Positions 1-8,191 of a stretch of 64,000 nucleotides of DNA are shown here, piece after piece (the stretch's first letter is position 1; each line of letters opens with the position of its first letter). The translations under genes were made by a program, and so were the position numbers. Location: contig NZ_CAJGZV010000001.1 in the NCBI RefSeq assembly GCF_904846065.1, positions 1,612,001 to 1,676,000 of the forward strand, in the 5' to 3' direction. The notes under the pieces are model-generated. The model made no database searches. It saw only the letters and a program-made list of their open reading frames with translations, and was not told where the DNA came from. Origin of the DNA: Psychrobacter immobilis. GTDB taxonomy: Bacteria; Pseudomonadota; Gammaproteobacteria; Pseudomonadales; Moraxellaceae.

Positions 1-425
1 TGACCAGATGGCAAAACGGCTTTATGCACTTGACCGATGGAAGCCGCCGCAAACGGTGTTTCTTCAAATTCGCTAAATAATTCTGCAACAGGCGCTTTAA
101 GCTCGCGCTCGATTTGTGCACGTATCTGCGCATAGGGCATGGGCGGCGCATCTTTTTGCAGCTTTTCTAATGCTGTCGCCACTTCTGGTGGGAACACGTC
201 TTTATATTGCGAGGCAATTTGTCCGACTTTCATCACCGCGCCTTTCATTTCACCCAACGTTTCGGCTATCTGAATGCCCACATCTTGCATCAGCTCTGAG
301 CGTGCTTGCAAACGTTTTTCTTCGTCACTTGAGAGGTGCTTAAATGAGTTTTTAGCTGCTTTGCCGGCAATGCTTGCTGTCATGCCAGCCAATTTCATAA
401 AGCGCTTTCCAGACGATTTTGCCAT
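1..425 (-). CDS. ABC1/AarF/UbiB-family atypical kinase, N-terminal part (cut by window edge)
   Basis: The first about 141 residues are visible; the rest lies beyond position 1. The translation from the ATG at 423-425 contains the family's KxGQ motif (MKVGQIAS) followed by FPPEV and an AAASIGQVH segment. These are hallmarks of ABC1 (UbiB/ADCK-type) proteins, which bind ATP and support ubiquinone biosynthesis or lipid homeostasis. I chose this start because a GGTGAT ribosome site lies just upstream; the overlapping ATG at 427-429 opens a frame that soon stops. The N-terminal stretch before KxGQ is short and Lys/Ser-rich, closer to stand-alone AarF-like kinases than to E. coli UbiB. The exact subfamily cannot be decided from this fragment. 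Confidence 0.8.
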   Translation of the reverse strand, partial: MAKSSGKRFMKLAGMTASIAGKAAKNSFKHLSSDEEKRLQARSELMQDVGIQIAETLGEMKGAVMKVGQIASQYKDVFPPEVATALEKLQKDAPPMPYAQIRAQIERELKAPVAELFSEFEETPFAAASIGQVHKAVLPSG

Positions 426-559
426 TCATATCACCATGTAGTGGATTGTTTGCTCAGTCATAATTTTAGTATTTTAGTCAAACAATTGCTGTTTAACTCG
501 TGTGCTATTGATAAAGTATAGTTATACAATTCATGATTTTCGGTAATCAGGATTAAGCA

Positions 560-1096
560 TTAATCGCTGATTGTGACAGAGTAGAGGCTATCAAGCCAGT
601 AGGACAATGCCATTTGATAACCCAGATGCCCCAAACCACAAATAACACCGACGGCGACATCGCTTAGATAAGAATGATGGCGAAAAGGCTCGCGCGCATG
701 CACATTGGATAAGTGTACCTCGATAAACGGTTTTTGTGTGGCCAAGAGCGCATCACGTAACGCAACCGAGGTATGAGTAAAGGCGGCTGGGTTAATGATA
801 ATGGCATCTACTTGCAGCGTGGTATCCGCTAAAAGTCCATGATATTGAATGTCATCTATCAGATTACCTTCATGATTGGATTGTATACATATCAATTCAA
901 TACCGTACTGAGCTGCACGTGCGATCAGACGTTCCTCGATATCTGCTAGTGTCGTATGACCATAAATCTCAGGTTCGCGCTTACCCAATAAATTCAAATT
1001 GACCCCATTAACGAGCAATAACTTATGAGTGAGTGTTTTATCGGCATTTTGCTTTGAAGGCGTGACGGTTGGTATAGACTGAGAAGGAGAGGTCAT
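560..1096 (-). CDS. aroQ: Type II 3-dehydroquinate dehydratase
   Basis: Catalyses reversible dehydration of 3-dehydroquinate to 3-dehydroshikimate in the cytosolic shikimate pathway, as a dodecamer in known homologues. The core shows [16 protein letters not shown] (catalytic Arg and Tyr), [16 protein letters not shown] and EVHLSN (catalytic His), the full type II signature. The protein is 178 residues against the usual about 150. The extra length is a hydrophilic N-terminal tail of about 25 residues before the first beta strand, so an internal start is possible, although no better in-frame ATG is present before the core. It often precedes accB-accC in relatives, but those genes are not here and it appears monocistronic. 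Confidence 0.93.
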   Translation of the reverse strand: MTSPSQSIPTVTPSKQNADKTLTHKLLLVNGVNLNLLGKREPEIYGHTTLADIEERLIARAAQYGIELICIQSNHEGNLIDDIQYHGLLADTTLQVDAIIINPAAFTHTSVALRDALLATQKPFIEVHLSNVHAREPFRHHSYLSDVAVGVICGLGHLGYQMALSYWLDSLYSVTISD

Positions 1097-1297
1097 AATG
1101 GTCTCTATAACGATGAAACGAGGTTGAGGATTTATTATTTGTTATAAGGTTTAGATACTGTATAAGCATGAAATGGCATAAGCGTAAAATTGCACAGTTT
1201 AATCAAACCTTTCTCTTTATGATAACAGCTTGATGACGAGGTTATAAAAAAATTACATGAAAAATAAAGCTAAAGCCAAAAAATCATGTTAAAAGTC

Positions 1298-1573
1298 TTT
1301 ATGTTGCTAAAAACCCGTGCTATGATATTTTTTATGCAATAATTATTGCAAGTTTGTTGCTACTGCCGAAGTAGAGCAATCAGTAAGGCAGTCGTTATGT
1401 TTGTAAATACTCACTGTGTTGGTACATACCGTTATTTGCTATAGGTGCGATATGTAGATAACAGTAGTGAGGATAGTACTCTTAAGTTTTTGATTTCATC
1501 ATCTTAGATCCCGTTTATATGCAATGTTGCAAAGGAATTTGGGGCTAAGCGGACTTTTTTAGGAAGCAATATT
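1298..1573 (+). promoter_or_regulatory. Promoter and long 5' leader of the cold-shock gene
   Basis: The 1097-1573 gap has no gene. An extended -10 element TGC-TATGAT sits at 1318-1326, with only a weak -35 (about 1298). It predicts transcription start near 1333 and a leader of roughly 240 nt, typical of cspA-type thermosensing mRNAs. The predicted 5' end falls on a perfect 16-bp palindrome TGCAATAATTATTGCA (1335-1350), which could be a 5' stem-loop or an operator. The 1097-1297 part shows nothing I can name beyond the presumed aroQ promoter on the other strand. Confidence 0.45.
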
Positions 1574-1789
1574 ATGTCAGCTCGTGAGCAAGGTATCGTT
1601 AAGTGGTTTAATGACTCAAAAGGCTTTGGCTTCATTCAACGTGACAGCGGAGAAGATATTTTTGTCCATTTCCGCGCGATTCAAGGTGATGGCTATCGTT
1701 CTCTAAAAGATGGCGAAAAAGTCGAATTCAGCGTAGTAGAAGGTGATAAAGGCCTTCAAGCTGAAGAAGTCAGAAAAGTAGAAGAGTAA
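1574..1789 (+). CDS. Cold-shock domain protein (CspA family)
   Basis: A 71-residue single OB-fold protein that binds single-stranded RNA/DNA and melts mRNA secondary structure at low temperature. It shows [15 protein letters not shown] (RNP1, KGFGFI) and DIFVHF (RNP2), then the conserved [14 protein letters not shown] segment. The length matches the family. An AGGAAG ribosome site lies about 8 bases before the ATG. It is followed at about 290 bp by a DEAD-box helicase gene on the same strand, so both RNA-remodelling proteins sit together. Which Csp paralogue it is cannot be told from sequence alone. The long leader upstream suggests post-transcriptional control. Confidence 0.96.
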   Translation: MSAREQGIVKWFNDSKGFGFIQRDSGEDIFVHFRAIQGDGYRSLKDGEKVEFSVVEGDKGLQAEEVRKVEE

Positions 1790-1853
1790 TCTATCCAGTC
1801 ATTAGAGCGGTTTAGCTATAATGTCTGTAGACACTACTGATATACTACTGAGT

Positions 1854-1932
1854 CAAGCCCGTTTTATCTTACCCATGTTGAGTCAAAATCAGCATGTTTG
1901 GTGGGATTAAGCGTTAGGCTTGGCTTTTTTTA
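1854..1932 (+). terminator. Probable terminator after the csp gene
   Basis: CAAGCC (1854-1859) pairs with GGCTTG (1917-1922). A second paired block, ACCCA with TGGT/TGGG, lies inside, and a run of seven T follows (1925-1931). The stem is long and imperfect, so it could also act as an attenuator before the helicase gene. Confidence 0.45.
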
Positions 1933-2081
1933 TGCCCGTATCTCAGTCAGCTATATATAGATTTCATATTATTGTTGCTGCTTAATTTAGACAGCAATAT
2001 AACGGGTTATCATGAGCTTATTTATCATGAGTCTACTTATTATTAGTAATGAACAAGTGATTAATTTAAAAGGATATTTTT

Positions 2082-3236
2082 TTGAGTAATTTTACCACGT
2101 TTACTGATTTGCCACTTTCAGCACCGACCTTACGTGCCGTAAGCGATCTAGGTTTTACGGCATTAACGCCCATACAAGCACAAATATTACCGCATACGTT
2201 GGCAAATCAAGATGCTATTGGACAGGCGCAGACGGGTACTGGTAAGACGGCAACCTTTCTATTGACTATTATGGAAGCCTTGCTTAAACGTCCTTTCAGC
2301 AATGATGAAGAGCGTTATTTGGGTGAGCCACGTGCCGTTGTTATGGCGCCCACTCGCGAGCTTGCTCAGCAAATATTTGATGATTGTATCGCTTTGACCA
2401 AATATACTTCGCTACACAGTGTTTGTATTATGGGTGGCACCAATTATGAGACTCAGCAGCATGAGCTTGAGCGTCAATACGTTGATATTTTGGTCGCGAC
2501 ACCTGGTCGTTTGATTGATCTTGCCAATAAAGGCATGGTCTATTTAGATCGAGTGGAAGTACTGGTGTTAGATGAAGCAGATCGAATGCTAGATATGGGT
2601 TTTATCCCTGACATCAAGCGTTTGGTCGGTCGGATGCCAGCCAATACAGACCGTCAAAGCTTACTGTTTTCTGCCACCTTTAACCAAGATGTGATGAATC
2701 TAGCCTATCGCTGGTTGCATGAGCCGCAGTTTGTTGAAATCGAGCCAGAACATAAAACCAGTGAGTTAGTCGATCAGCACTTTTACTTACTGACAGAAGA
2801 TCAAAAATTAGAAGCGTTGCAGCGTATCATCAGTGATACGGCAGTGGATAAAGTGATTGTCTTTGCCAATCGTAAAGACCAAGTCAAGCGTCTCTATCAT
2901 AAGCTGCGTCAAGCGCATAAAATTGTGATGTTGTCAGGCGATGTCATTCAACAAAAACGCGAAAAGTATTTACAGCGTTTTAAAGATGGTCATGCTTCTG
3001 TCTTGGTGGCAACTGATGTCGCAGGACGCGGTATCCATGTCGATGATGTTAGCCACGTGGTTAATTATACCTTGCCTGATCAGCCAGATGATTACGTGCA
3101 TCGTATTGGTCGTACGGGTCGTGCTGGACAAACAGGCATCAGCATTAGTTTTGTGAGTGAAGATGATGCTTTTAATATACCAGCGCTAGAGAAGCATTTA
3201 GATACTAAGTTTACCCTTGAGCAGTGGCAAGAATAG
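2082..3236 (+). CDS. rhlB: ATP-dependent DEAD-box RNA helicase, RhlB-like
   Basis: A 384-residue two-RecA-domain RNA helicase. In order it shows the Q motif (PIQAQ), motif I AQTGTGKT, Ia PTRELAQQ, GG, TPGR, motif II DEAD, motif III SAT, then IV-VI ending in HRIGRTGRAG. The block IEPEHKT after SAT and the late segment resembling RhlB's NLPAIE region (FNIPALE here) favour the RhlB branch over RhlE or SrmB. RhlB works with RNase E in the degradosome in enterobacteria; that partnership is inferred here. Translation starts at TTG (2082) behind an AAAAGGA ribosome site with good spacing. The position behind a csp gene suits cold-adapted RNA turnover. There is no long C-terminal basic tail. Confidence 0.85.
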   Translation: MSNFTTFTDLPLSAPTLRAVSDLGFTALTPIQAQILPHTLANQDAIGQAQTGTGKTATFLLTIMEALLKRPFSNDEERYLGEPRAVVMAPTRELAQQIFDDCIALTKYTSLHSVCIMGGTNYETQQHELERQYVDILVATPGRLIDLANKGMVYLDRVEVLVLDEADRMLDMGFIPDIKRLVGRMPANTDRQSLLFSATFNQDVMNLAYRWLHEPQFVEIEPEHKTSELVDQHFYLLTEDQKLEALQRIISDTAVDKVIVFANRKDQVKRLYHKLRQAHKIVMLSGDVIQQKREKYLQRFKDGHASVLVATDVAGRGIHVDDVSHVVNYTLPDQPDDYVHRIGRTGRAGQTGISISFVSEDDAFNIPALEKHLDTKFTLEQWQE

Positions 3237-3286
3237 TGATTTATAAGCCGTCAGTTCTACGATAGTGTACAGCTATCGGAATCATA

Positions 3287-3327
3287 AAAGCCCTTAACAT
3301 CAATCATGATGTTGAGGGCTTTTTTAT
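3287..3327. terminator. Bidirectional Rho-independent terminator
   Basis: AGCCCT-t-AACATCA pairs with TGATGTT-g-AGGGCT around a short loop, followed by six T on the plus strand; a shorter T-rich flank lies on the minus strand. It sits between the convergent helicase and TauE-like genes, so it can serve both. Confidence 0.85.
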
Positions 3328-3385
3328 ATGATGGATTTTGATGTTAAATGATTTTATATTTTAACAATATCTATTGTCGATGATT

Positions 3386-4288
3386 CTATTGAGCTTGTTG
3401 CATCATTTCAGAATGTTCATCGTGGTTCATGTTGATCGCGCCATCACTCATATCATGCATACTATGATCCATATCTTGGGGAGTTGTGCTGTTATCAGTT
3501 GGCATCATATGATGGCTGCTGTGATCCATATTTGTATCCATCGGCATATCCGTCATTTCTGAATCGCTCATTTGCATATGATCGCCTTGCATATTGGACA
3601 TATCATGCCCACCATGCATGCTAGACATTGCTATAGGGACAAACACAACGGCTAAGCCAGATAATACCATGACAGCGCCATTAAGCTGTCTCAAGCGAAA
3701 ACGTCCAATCTTGTCACGTAACCAGCCAACGGTTTCGTGCGTGGCGACTAGCATCGGTACGGTTCCTAAGCCAAACACAAACATGAGTGCTGCACCGCTT
3801 AGTGGATTGTGAGCGACTACTGCAATCAATAATGCACCGTAAACCAATCCGCAAGGCAAAAATCCCCAAAGCAGTCCAGCCGTTAATGCTCGCGGAAAGG
3901 TATTGAGTGGAAATACTTTTTGACGAAGTGGGCTGAGATATTGCCAAAATCGCATACCAAAACGCTCAAGATTTTTTAAAAATGGTGCGCCAAGCATGGT
4001 CACGCCAACGAATACTAACACCAAGCCTAGCAAGATACGTGGCGTACTGTTACCTTTCATTAAGGGTTCTAGCACAGTGGTGCCAATCAATCCTGCCATC
4101 AAACCTAAAAATGCGTAACTGGTCAAACGACCTAAATGGTAAGTTGCCACAAGAGCACGGCGTTTGGTCGGGCTGACGTCTTTCATCGATAGCCCAAATG
4201 CTGTCACCAGACCGCCACACATGCCTAAGCAATGCGGTGAACCAAAAAATCCCATTAGTAGTGCCGCAATAAGTAAAGCGGTGGTCAT
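3386..4288 (-). CDS. TauE/SafE-like (DsbD_2-type) membrane protein with Met/His-rich C-terminal tail
   Basis: About 300 residues with six or so hydrophobic segments. TM1 carries GSPHCLGMCGG and a later helix carries FLPCGLVYGAL, the Cys-containing pattern of the 'sulfite exporter TauE/SafE / UreH-like' family that follows ccoS in many cbb3 oxidase assembly clusters. The last about 80 residues are extremely rich in Met, His and Asp (repeated HxM, MxxH and DHM steps), strongly suggesting a soluble copper-binding tail. The start at 4288 follows AGGAGA; a longer in-frame start at 4327 lacks a site. It lies downstream of ccoS, same strand. A role in copper supply for cytochrome cbb3 is inferred; the transported substrate is not shown by the sequence. 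Confidence 0.8.
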   Translation of the reverse strand: MTTALLIAALLMGFFGSPHCLGMCGGLVTAFGLSMKDVSPTKRRALVATYHLGRLTSYAFLGLMAGLIGTTVLEPLMKGNSTPRILLGLVLVFVGVTMLGAPFLKNLERFGMRFWQYLSPLRQKVFPLNTFPRALTAGLLWGFLPCGLVYGALLIAVVAHNPLSGAALMFVFGLGTVPMLVATHETVGWLRDKIGRFRLRQLNGAVMVLSGLAVVFVPIAMSSMHGGHDMSNMQGDHMQMSDSEMTDMPMDTNMDHSSHHMMPTDNSTTPQDMDHSMHDMSDGAINMNHDEHSEMMQQAQ

Positions 4289-4495
4289 GGGCGATTCTCC
4301 TAAAAAATGAAAAGCAAACCTACGCATATAATCGGCATTTAACCAACACTTAACAGTAGGCTGCGCAGATAGTCCAAGCCTTGATAAGTGGTTATGGCAT
4401 CCACCTCGTTCAATGTACTAAGTCGTACTATTTGCGATCGGTTGCCATATATTCACACTTTCAATATCTTCTACTATAGATAAGGTGGCTCAATG

Positions 4496-4792
4496 CTAGA
4501 TTTTTGGCTGTTTATCAAGGTCAGCATGATCAATTGACTCTATATCAGGATGGCTCACCTTATCATCAGCGACTATATCAGTCGCTGTGGTATCGTCATT
4601 CTGTGAAATAGGCGCTGAGTAATCATGAGCCTGTATGGTTTGCCGTCGCTCTTGGCGATCATCCAATATGATGCGCTGTGATGCATTGTCCAAATCTTCA
4701 AACTGGTTTGATTTGACCGCATAGCGTACCGCCCAGATGGCAACCACAAATAGCATGAGACTCAATGGAATTAACAAAAATATACTGAGCAT
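4496..4792 (-). CDS. ccoS: cbb3-type cytochrome oxidase assembly protein CcoS
   Basis: A small single-pass membrane protein needed to place haem and copper cofactors in cytochrome cbb3 oxidase. The N-terminus MLSIFLLIPLSLMLFVVAIWAV followed by the VKSNQFEDLD segment is the CcoS (FixS) signature. The C-terminal half is an acidic, polar tail of about 50 residues, longer than in many homologues. I place the start at 4792, where AAGAGAG lies 5-6 bases upstream; an ATG at 4813 would add MLFKRVT. ccoNOPQ and ccoGHI are not visible in this window, so either the set is split or it lies elsewhere. Confidence 0.88.
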   Translation of the reverse strand: MLSIFLLIPLSLMLFVVAIWAVRYAVKSNQFEDLDNASQRIILDDRQERRQTIQAHDYSAPISQNDDTTATDIVADDKVSHPDIESIDHADLDKQPKI

Positions 4793-4917
4793 GGTAACTC
4801 TCTTAAATAGCATTTTCTTTTATTATTATACACTCATCATAAGTATAGTGGATGACCGGTAGAGATTAGGGTTAGTTCTCAGAAGATATTGAACTGGCTA
4901 CCTGCTTGTATTTAACT

Positions 4918-5700
4918 TTATTCGTCAGGTTTTTTTGCTGCGTTACCTCTAGGGGTTAACAGCTGCTGTGAGGTCACGTCGTTGGCATGACGACAATTCA
5001 TTTGAGGACGTATCACATCGCGTAAATAAGCGGCAACCTCATAAACAGCGCGTCGAGAATGACTTAAGTTTTGCGCAGGTTTCATCCAGTCACGGCTCAC
5101 TGGTAAAGGGGCGCTAAGTGGTGTGCTATTGATACCGTTTAAGGCAAACTGTCTACGAGCACGTGCCATATGGTAGCTGTCAGTAATGAGATACACATGA
5201 CGCAATGGAATACGTTTGGCGGTAAAACGCGCATTTTCGCAGGTATTCATACTGGCATTTTCGCTTATCAGCCCATCAATACCATGCTCAATGAGCCATT
5301 GACCGAGCCACGGCGCTTCAGCACCGCTTAGTACAATAGGTAGGGGTAAGTCGTGATAAGCGCTGGCAGCGGTACGGGCACGGTTGAGGCTGTAGCTATT
5401 AAGAATAATTTGATTGTCATGATCATTGGTTAGTCCGCCGCCTAACACCACATAAGCGGTAGGCGGTGAACTCAAGGCAGTAGAGGGTAGGCTGGGCAAT
5501 GGCAAAAGCGTAAATAGATAAACAATCGCTTGGGAGAACAGCGGCGTGAATAGACTGATGAGTACTAAAATAACAGTCGTTGAACCAAGTAAAAAGGTAA
5601 TATTAATAATGCGAAATAGTTTTATCATACGCTCAGCTGAACGCAGGTAATAACGCCATAGTCGCTTAGATAATAGCCGCTTAGACCACATGCTCATCAT
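4918..5700 (-). CDS. YdcF/ElyC-like DUF218 membrane-anchored protein
   Basis: About 260 residues with a basic N-terminus, one strong transmembrane segment (about residues 28-58) and a DUF218 domain. Seen motifs are YVVLGGG near the domain start, a LSGAEAPW block, ENARFT, and LITDSYHMARAR, all conserved in the YdcF/SanA/ElyC superfamily, linked to cell-envelope precursor metabolism. The 5' end overlaps the 3' end of murB by about 20 bp, implying co-transcription and translational coupling with this peptidoglycan gene. Start options are TTG 5706 and ATG 5700, 5697 or 5691; none has a clear ribosome site, so the first ATG is used. The biochemical activity is unknown. Confidence 0.82.
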   Translation of the reverse strand: MMSMWSKRLLSKRLWRYYLRSAERMIKLFRIINITFLLGSTTVILVLISLFTPLFSQAIVYLFTLLPLPSLPSTALSSPPTAYVVLGGGLTNDHDNQIILNSYSLNRARTAASAYHDLPLPIVLSGAEAPWLGQWLIEHGIDGLISENASMNTCENARFTAKRIPLRHVYLITDSYHMARARRQFALNGINSTPLSAPLPVSRDWMKPAQNLSHSRRAVYEVAAYLRDVIRPQMNCRHANDVTSQQLLTPRGNAAKKPDE

Positions 5701-6841
5701 ACCCAATAGAGCCGTCAGTATTTACCCAAACTGGCTCACGCGCTAACTGAATTGCAAATTTTTCATAAACCGTATCGACGATATGTCGTTGGGCATCTGC
5801 TACATCATCTTGAGTGGCGTGATAAGGGGCATGATTGGTCAGCACCAAGGCTTGATGCTGATGGGTGACAATCGGTGCAATACCACCACCTTTCAAGCCT
5901 GTCTGTTCAATCAACCAGCCTGCCGCAACCTTTACCATGGCATCAGGCATAGCGTAGCCGACGATAGTAGGGTAGGTCGATTGTAAAGCAGTAAAGTGCG
6001 ATTGAGAAATAATGGGGTTTTGAAAAAAGCTACCACAATTTGGCAGCTGCTTGGGATTAGGGAGTTTTTGTTGACGAATATCGATAATCGCTTGCATGAT
6101 ATCCGCAGGCACTGGCTGCGTACGATAGTCTTGCTCGGCATAGCGTTGTGAAACGGTTTGCACATCACCATAGCTGGCTAGGATTTTGGTTGCATCGGTA
6201 TGTAATCTGAATCCAACACAGCTGATTAACCAAGTGTTAGGTGCACGTTTAAAAATGCTGTCACGATAGCCAAACTTGCAGTCGGCGGCTGTGAGATGAT
6301 GCCAAGTTTGAGTGGGTAAGTGATAGGCTCGTACATACTGTAAGCAGTCTTCTAGTTGGACACCATAGGCACCGATATTTTGTACGGGTGCTGCGCCAGT
6401 TAGCCCCGGGATTAGTGCCAGATTTTCTAGCCCATACCAACCTTGACTGACCGTATATACCACCAAGTCATGCCAGTTTTCACCTGCCATTACTGCGATA
6501 TCGACGTGGCTATCTGTCTGAGCGGTTAGGCTGATACCGCGCATTTCGGGCTGCAATACGATAGCATTCAGATGCGCTGGTAATAATACATTGCTACCGC
6601 CAGACAACACAAATAATGGCTTATTTTGCGCTATGTCTTTTGTATAATTTGCCATAAAATCGTCAAGCTGTGCTTCAGCCGTCAGTGTCACGACAGTATC
6701 CGCAACACATGCTAAGGCCATGGTATTACCATGTGACAAATCGACTAATTCACGGGTCAATAAGCCTGCTGGCAAATCAGTGGTCATGGCAAATTGAGTA
6801 CTAGAATCCAAGCGTGAAACTGAGGTCATAACATAGCCCAT
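5681..6841 (-). CDS. murB: UDP-N-acetylenolpyruvoylglucosamine reductase (type I)
   Basis: An FAD enzyme reducing UDP-GlcNAc-enolpyruvate to UDP-MurNAc in peptidoglycan synthesis. It has the FAD-binding FVLSGGSNVLL block, the YGLENLALIPGLTGAAPVQNIGAYG core, GYRDSIFK, and the NCGSFFQNP loop holding the proton-donating serine. The YRDSIFK tyrosine loop and the long C-terminus place it with type I (E. coli-like) MurB. The product is 386 residues, slightly longer than E. coli MurB because of an N-terminal extension; the first ATG has no obvious ribosome site, so initiation a few codons later is possible. It overlaps the DUF218 gene downstream. Confidence 0.96.
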   Translation of the reverse strand: MGYVMTSVSRLDSSTQFAMTTDLPAGLLTRELVDLSHGNTMALACVADTVVTLTAEAQLDDFMANYTKDIAQNKPLFVLSGGSNVLLPAHLNAIVLQPEMRGISLTAQTDSHVDIAVMAGENWHDLVVYTVSQGWYGLENLALIPGLTGAAPVQNIGAYGVQLEDCLQYVRAYHLPTQTWHHLTAADCKFGYRDSIFKRAPNTWLISCVGFRLHTDATKILASYGDVQTVSQRYAEQDYRTQPVPADIMQAIIDIRQQKLPNPKQLPNCGSFFQNPIISQSHFTALQSTYPTIVGYAMPDAMVKVAAGWLIEQTGLKGGGIAPIVTHQHQALVLTNHAPYHATQDDVADAQRHIVDTVYEKFAIQLAREPVWVNTDGSIGYDEHVV

Positions 6842-6921
6842 GTGGCAGATAGATAATGGATTACACAGTGTTTATTATAAAGGATGAAAGATAAAAAGGT
6901 GGCAGAAAGTTAGCTTTATCG

Positions 6922-7419
6922 TTAGCAAGCTTTCCAGCTTTCAATCCACGCTTGTGCGCTTGACTCAATACGCTCGATCACTTCTTCAAAGTCATCACCA
7001 TCGCCTTTATAAGGATCTGGCACATCGTCGCCGCCATAAGTAGGATCTTCTTCACTAAATAAAGCCAACTTGGCCAAATTGTCTTCTGTCTCTATCAAGC
7101 TGTCTTTGATGGCTTGTAAATCAGCTAAATTCTGTGTATCCATCGCTAGAATTAAATCAAAATCACGAAAGTCATCGGCACTGACTTGGCGTGCGACCAG
7201 TTTATTGATTTTATAACCATGCGCTTTTGCATGGCGTTGCGAGCGAGTGTCGGGCGCATGACCAATATGCGAGTCACTCGTTCCCGCTGAATCTACTTTG
7301 ATTGACAATCCAGCAATCGCTGCTTGCTGACGAAAGACTTCTTCAGCCGTTGGCGATCGGCAAATATTTCCCAAACAAACCAATAATACAGAAGATGGGG
7401 TACAGGTTTTCATCAGCAT
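6922..7419 (-). CDS. Low-molecular-weight protein tyrosine phosphatase
   Basis: A 165-residue cytosolic phosphatase. The catalytic P-loop CLGNICRS has nucleophile Cys15 and Arg21. The general-acid loop appears as VPDPYKGDGDDF, with the conserved DPY. Both match classical LMW-PTPs. A longer frame begins at 7488, but ATG 7419 follows AAGG at good spacing and starts right before the first beta strand. It sits upstream of murB in the same direction. There are no neighbouring capsule or kinase genes, so it is unlikely to be a Wzb-type exopolysaccharide regulator; the physiological substrate is unknown. Confidence 0.92.
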   Translation of the reverse strand: MLMKTCTPSSVLLVCLGNICRSPTAEEVFRQQAAIAGLSIKVDSAGTSDSHIGHAPDTRSQRHAKAHGYKINKLVARQVSADDFRDFDLILAMDTQNLADLQAIKDSLIETEDNLAKLALFSEEDPTYGGDDVPDPYKGDGDDFEEVIERIESSAQAWIESWKAC

Positions 7420-7625
7420 AATATGACCTTGTATAACAAAAAAACATGCTATAAGAGACCGGCATGTTGGTGCGGCTTTTATTAGCATGCAATTAATTAA
7501 GTAAATCGGCTGTCAGCGTAACGTTTAATGCCTTGAATGGCAAGAGTAGAAGCTAAACAATACGGTCATCTGTTCACGAATTTTCGATGATATTATTTAT
7601 AATCTAAGGTCGTACTTTGACCAGC

Positions 7626-8066
7626 TTATTCTTGTTTGTGCTTAAAGCGTTGAAGGTCACGGCGCTCTTTTTTGTTGGGCTTATTATCAGGCCGTGCAAG
7701 ATTGGCAAGTTTGCGCTGCTCAGCATGATAAGCGCGGCGCTCTTCGCTTTCTTCAGTCTCTGAATACAAGACTTCAGCGGCGAGCGCATTACCACGTTGC
7801 GCCGTTAGTGCTTCAACGACGACGGTCTTTTCAGTCATGGCAGTGGCTGAGCCTTGACGAATCTGTAGTTCATCGCCAATCATAATCTCTTTACTGGTCT
7901 TTACGCGGCTACCCGCATAATGTACCCGTCCGCTTTCGATGGCTTCTTTAGCAAGGTTGCGAGTGCGATAAAATCGTGCTGCCCACAACCACTTATCGAG
8001 ACGCATACGCACGACATCAGGTTGGCTATGGTTAGGCTGATTGTGGTTTTTGTTGTGTTTACTCAT
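7626..8066 (-). CDS. hslR: Ribosome-associated heat-shock protein Hsp15 (S4 domain)
   Basis: A small RNA-binding protein that in E. coli binds free 50S subunits carrying a nascent chain. An S4 domain begins at MRLDKWLWAARFYRTR and continues through AIESGRVHYAG and the KTSKEIMIGDEL segment. The C-terminus is strongly basic (PNKKERRDLQRFKHKQE), as in Hsp15. A His/Asn-rich stretch of about 20 residues precedes the domain. Start 8066 is chosen because GAGG lies 5-6 bases upstream. Length is about 146 residues against 133 in E. coli. It stands alone, without hslO nearby. Confidence 0.92.
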   Translation of the reverse strand: MSKHNKNHNQPNHSQPDVVRMRLDKWLWAARFYRTRNLAKEAIESGRVHYAGSRVKTSKEIMIGDELQIRQGSATAMTEKTVVVEALTAQRGNALAAEVLYSETEESEERRAYHAEQRKLANLARPDNKPNKKERRDLQRFKHKQE

Positions 8067-8191
8067 CAAAACCTCATCGATATCCATAAAGTAAGATAAT
8101 AATAATGGTGGCTTTTTTGCAAATTGAAAGAGCCTTGCGCTATCAAAATGTTTAAAAATAGATTTTTATGGTAAAGAGAGAAAGTCTCGTC

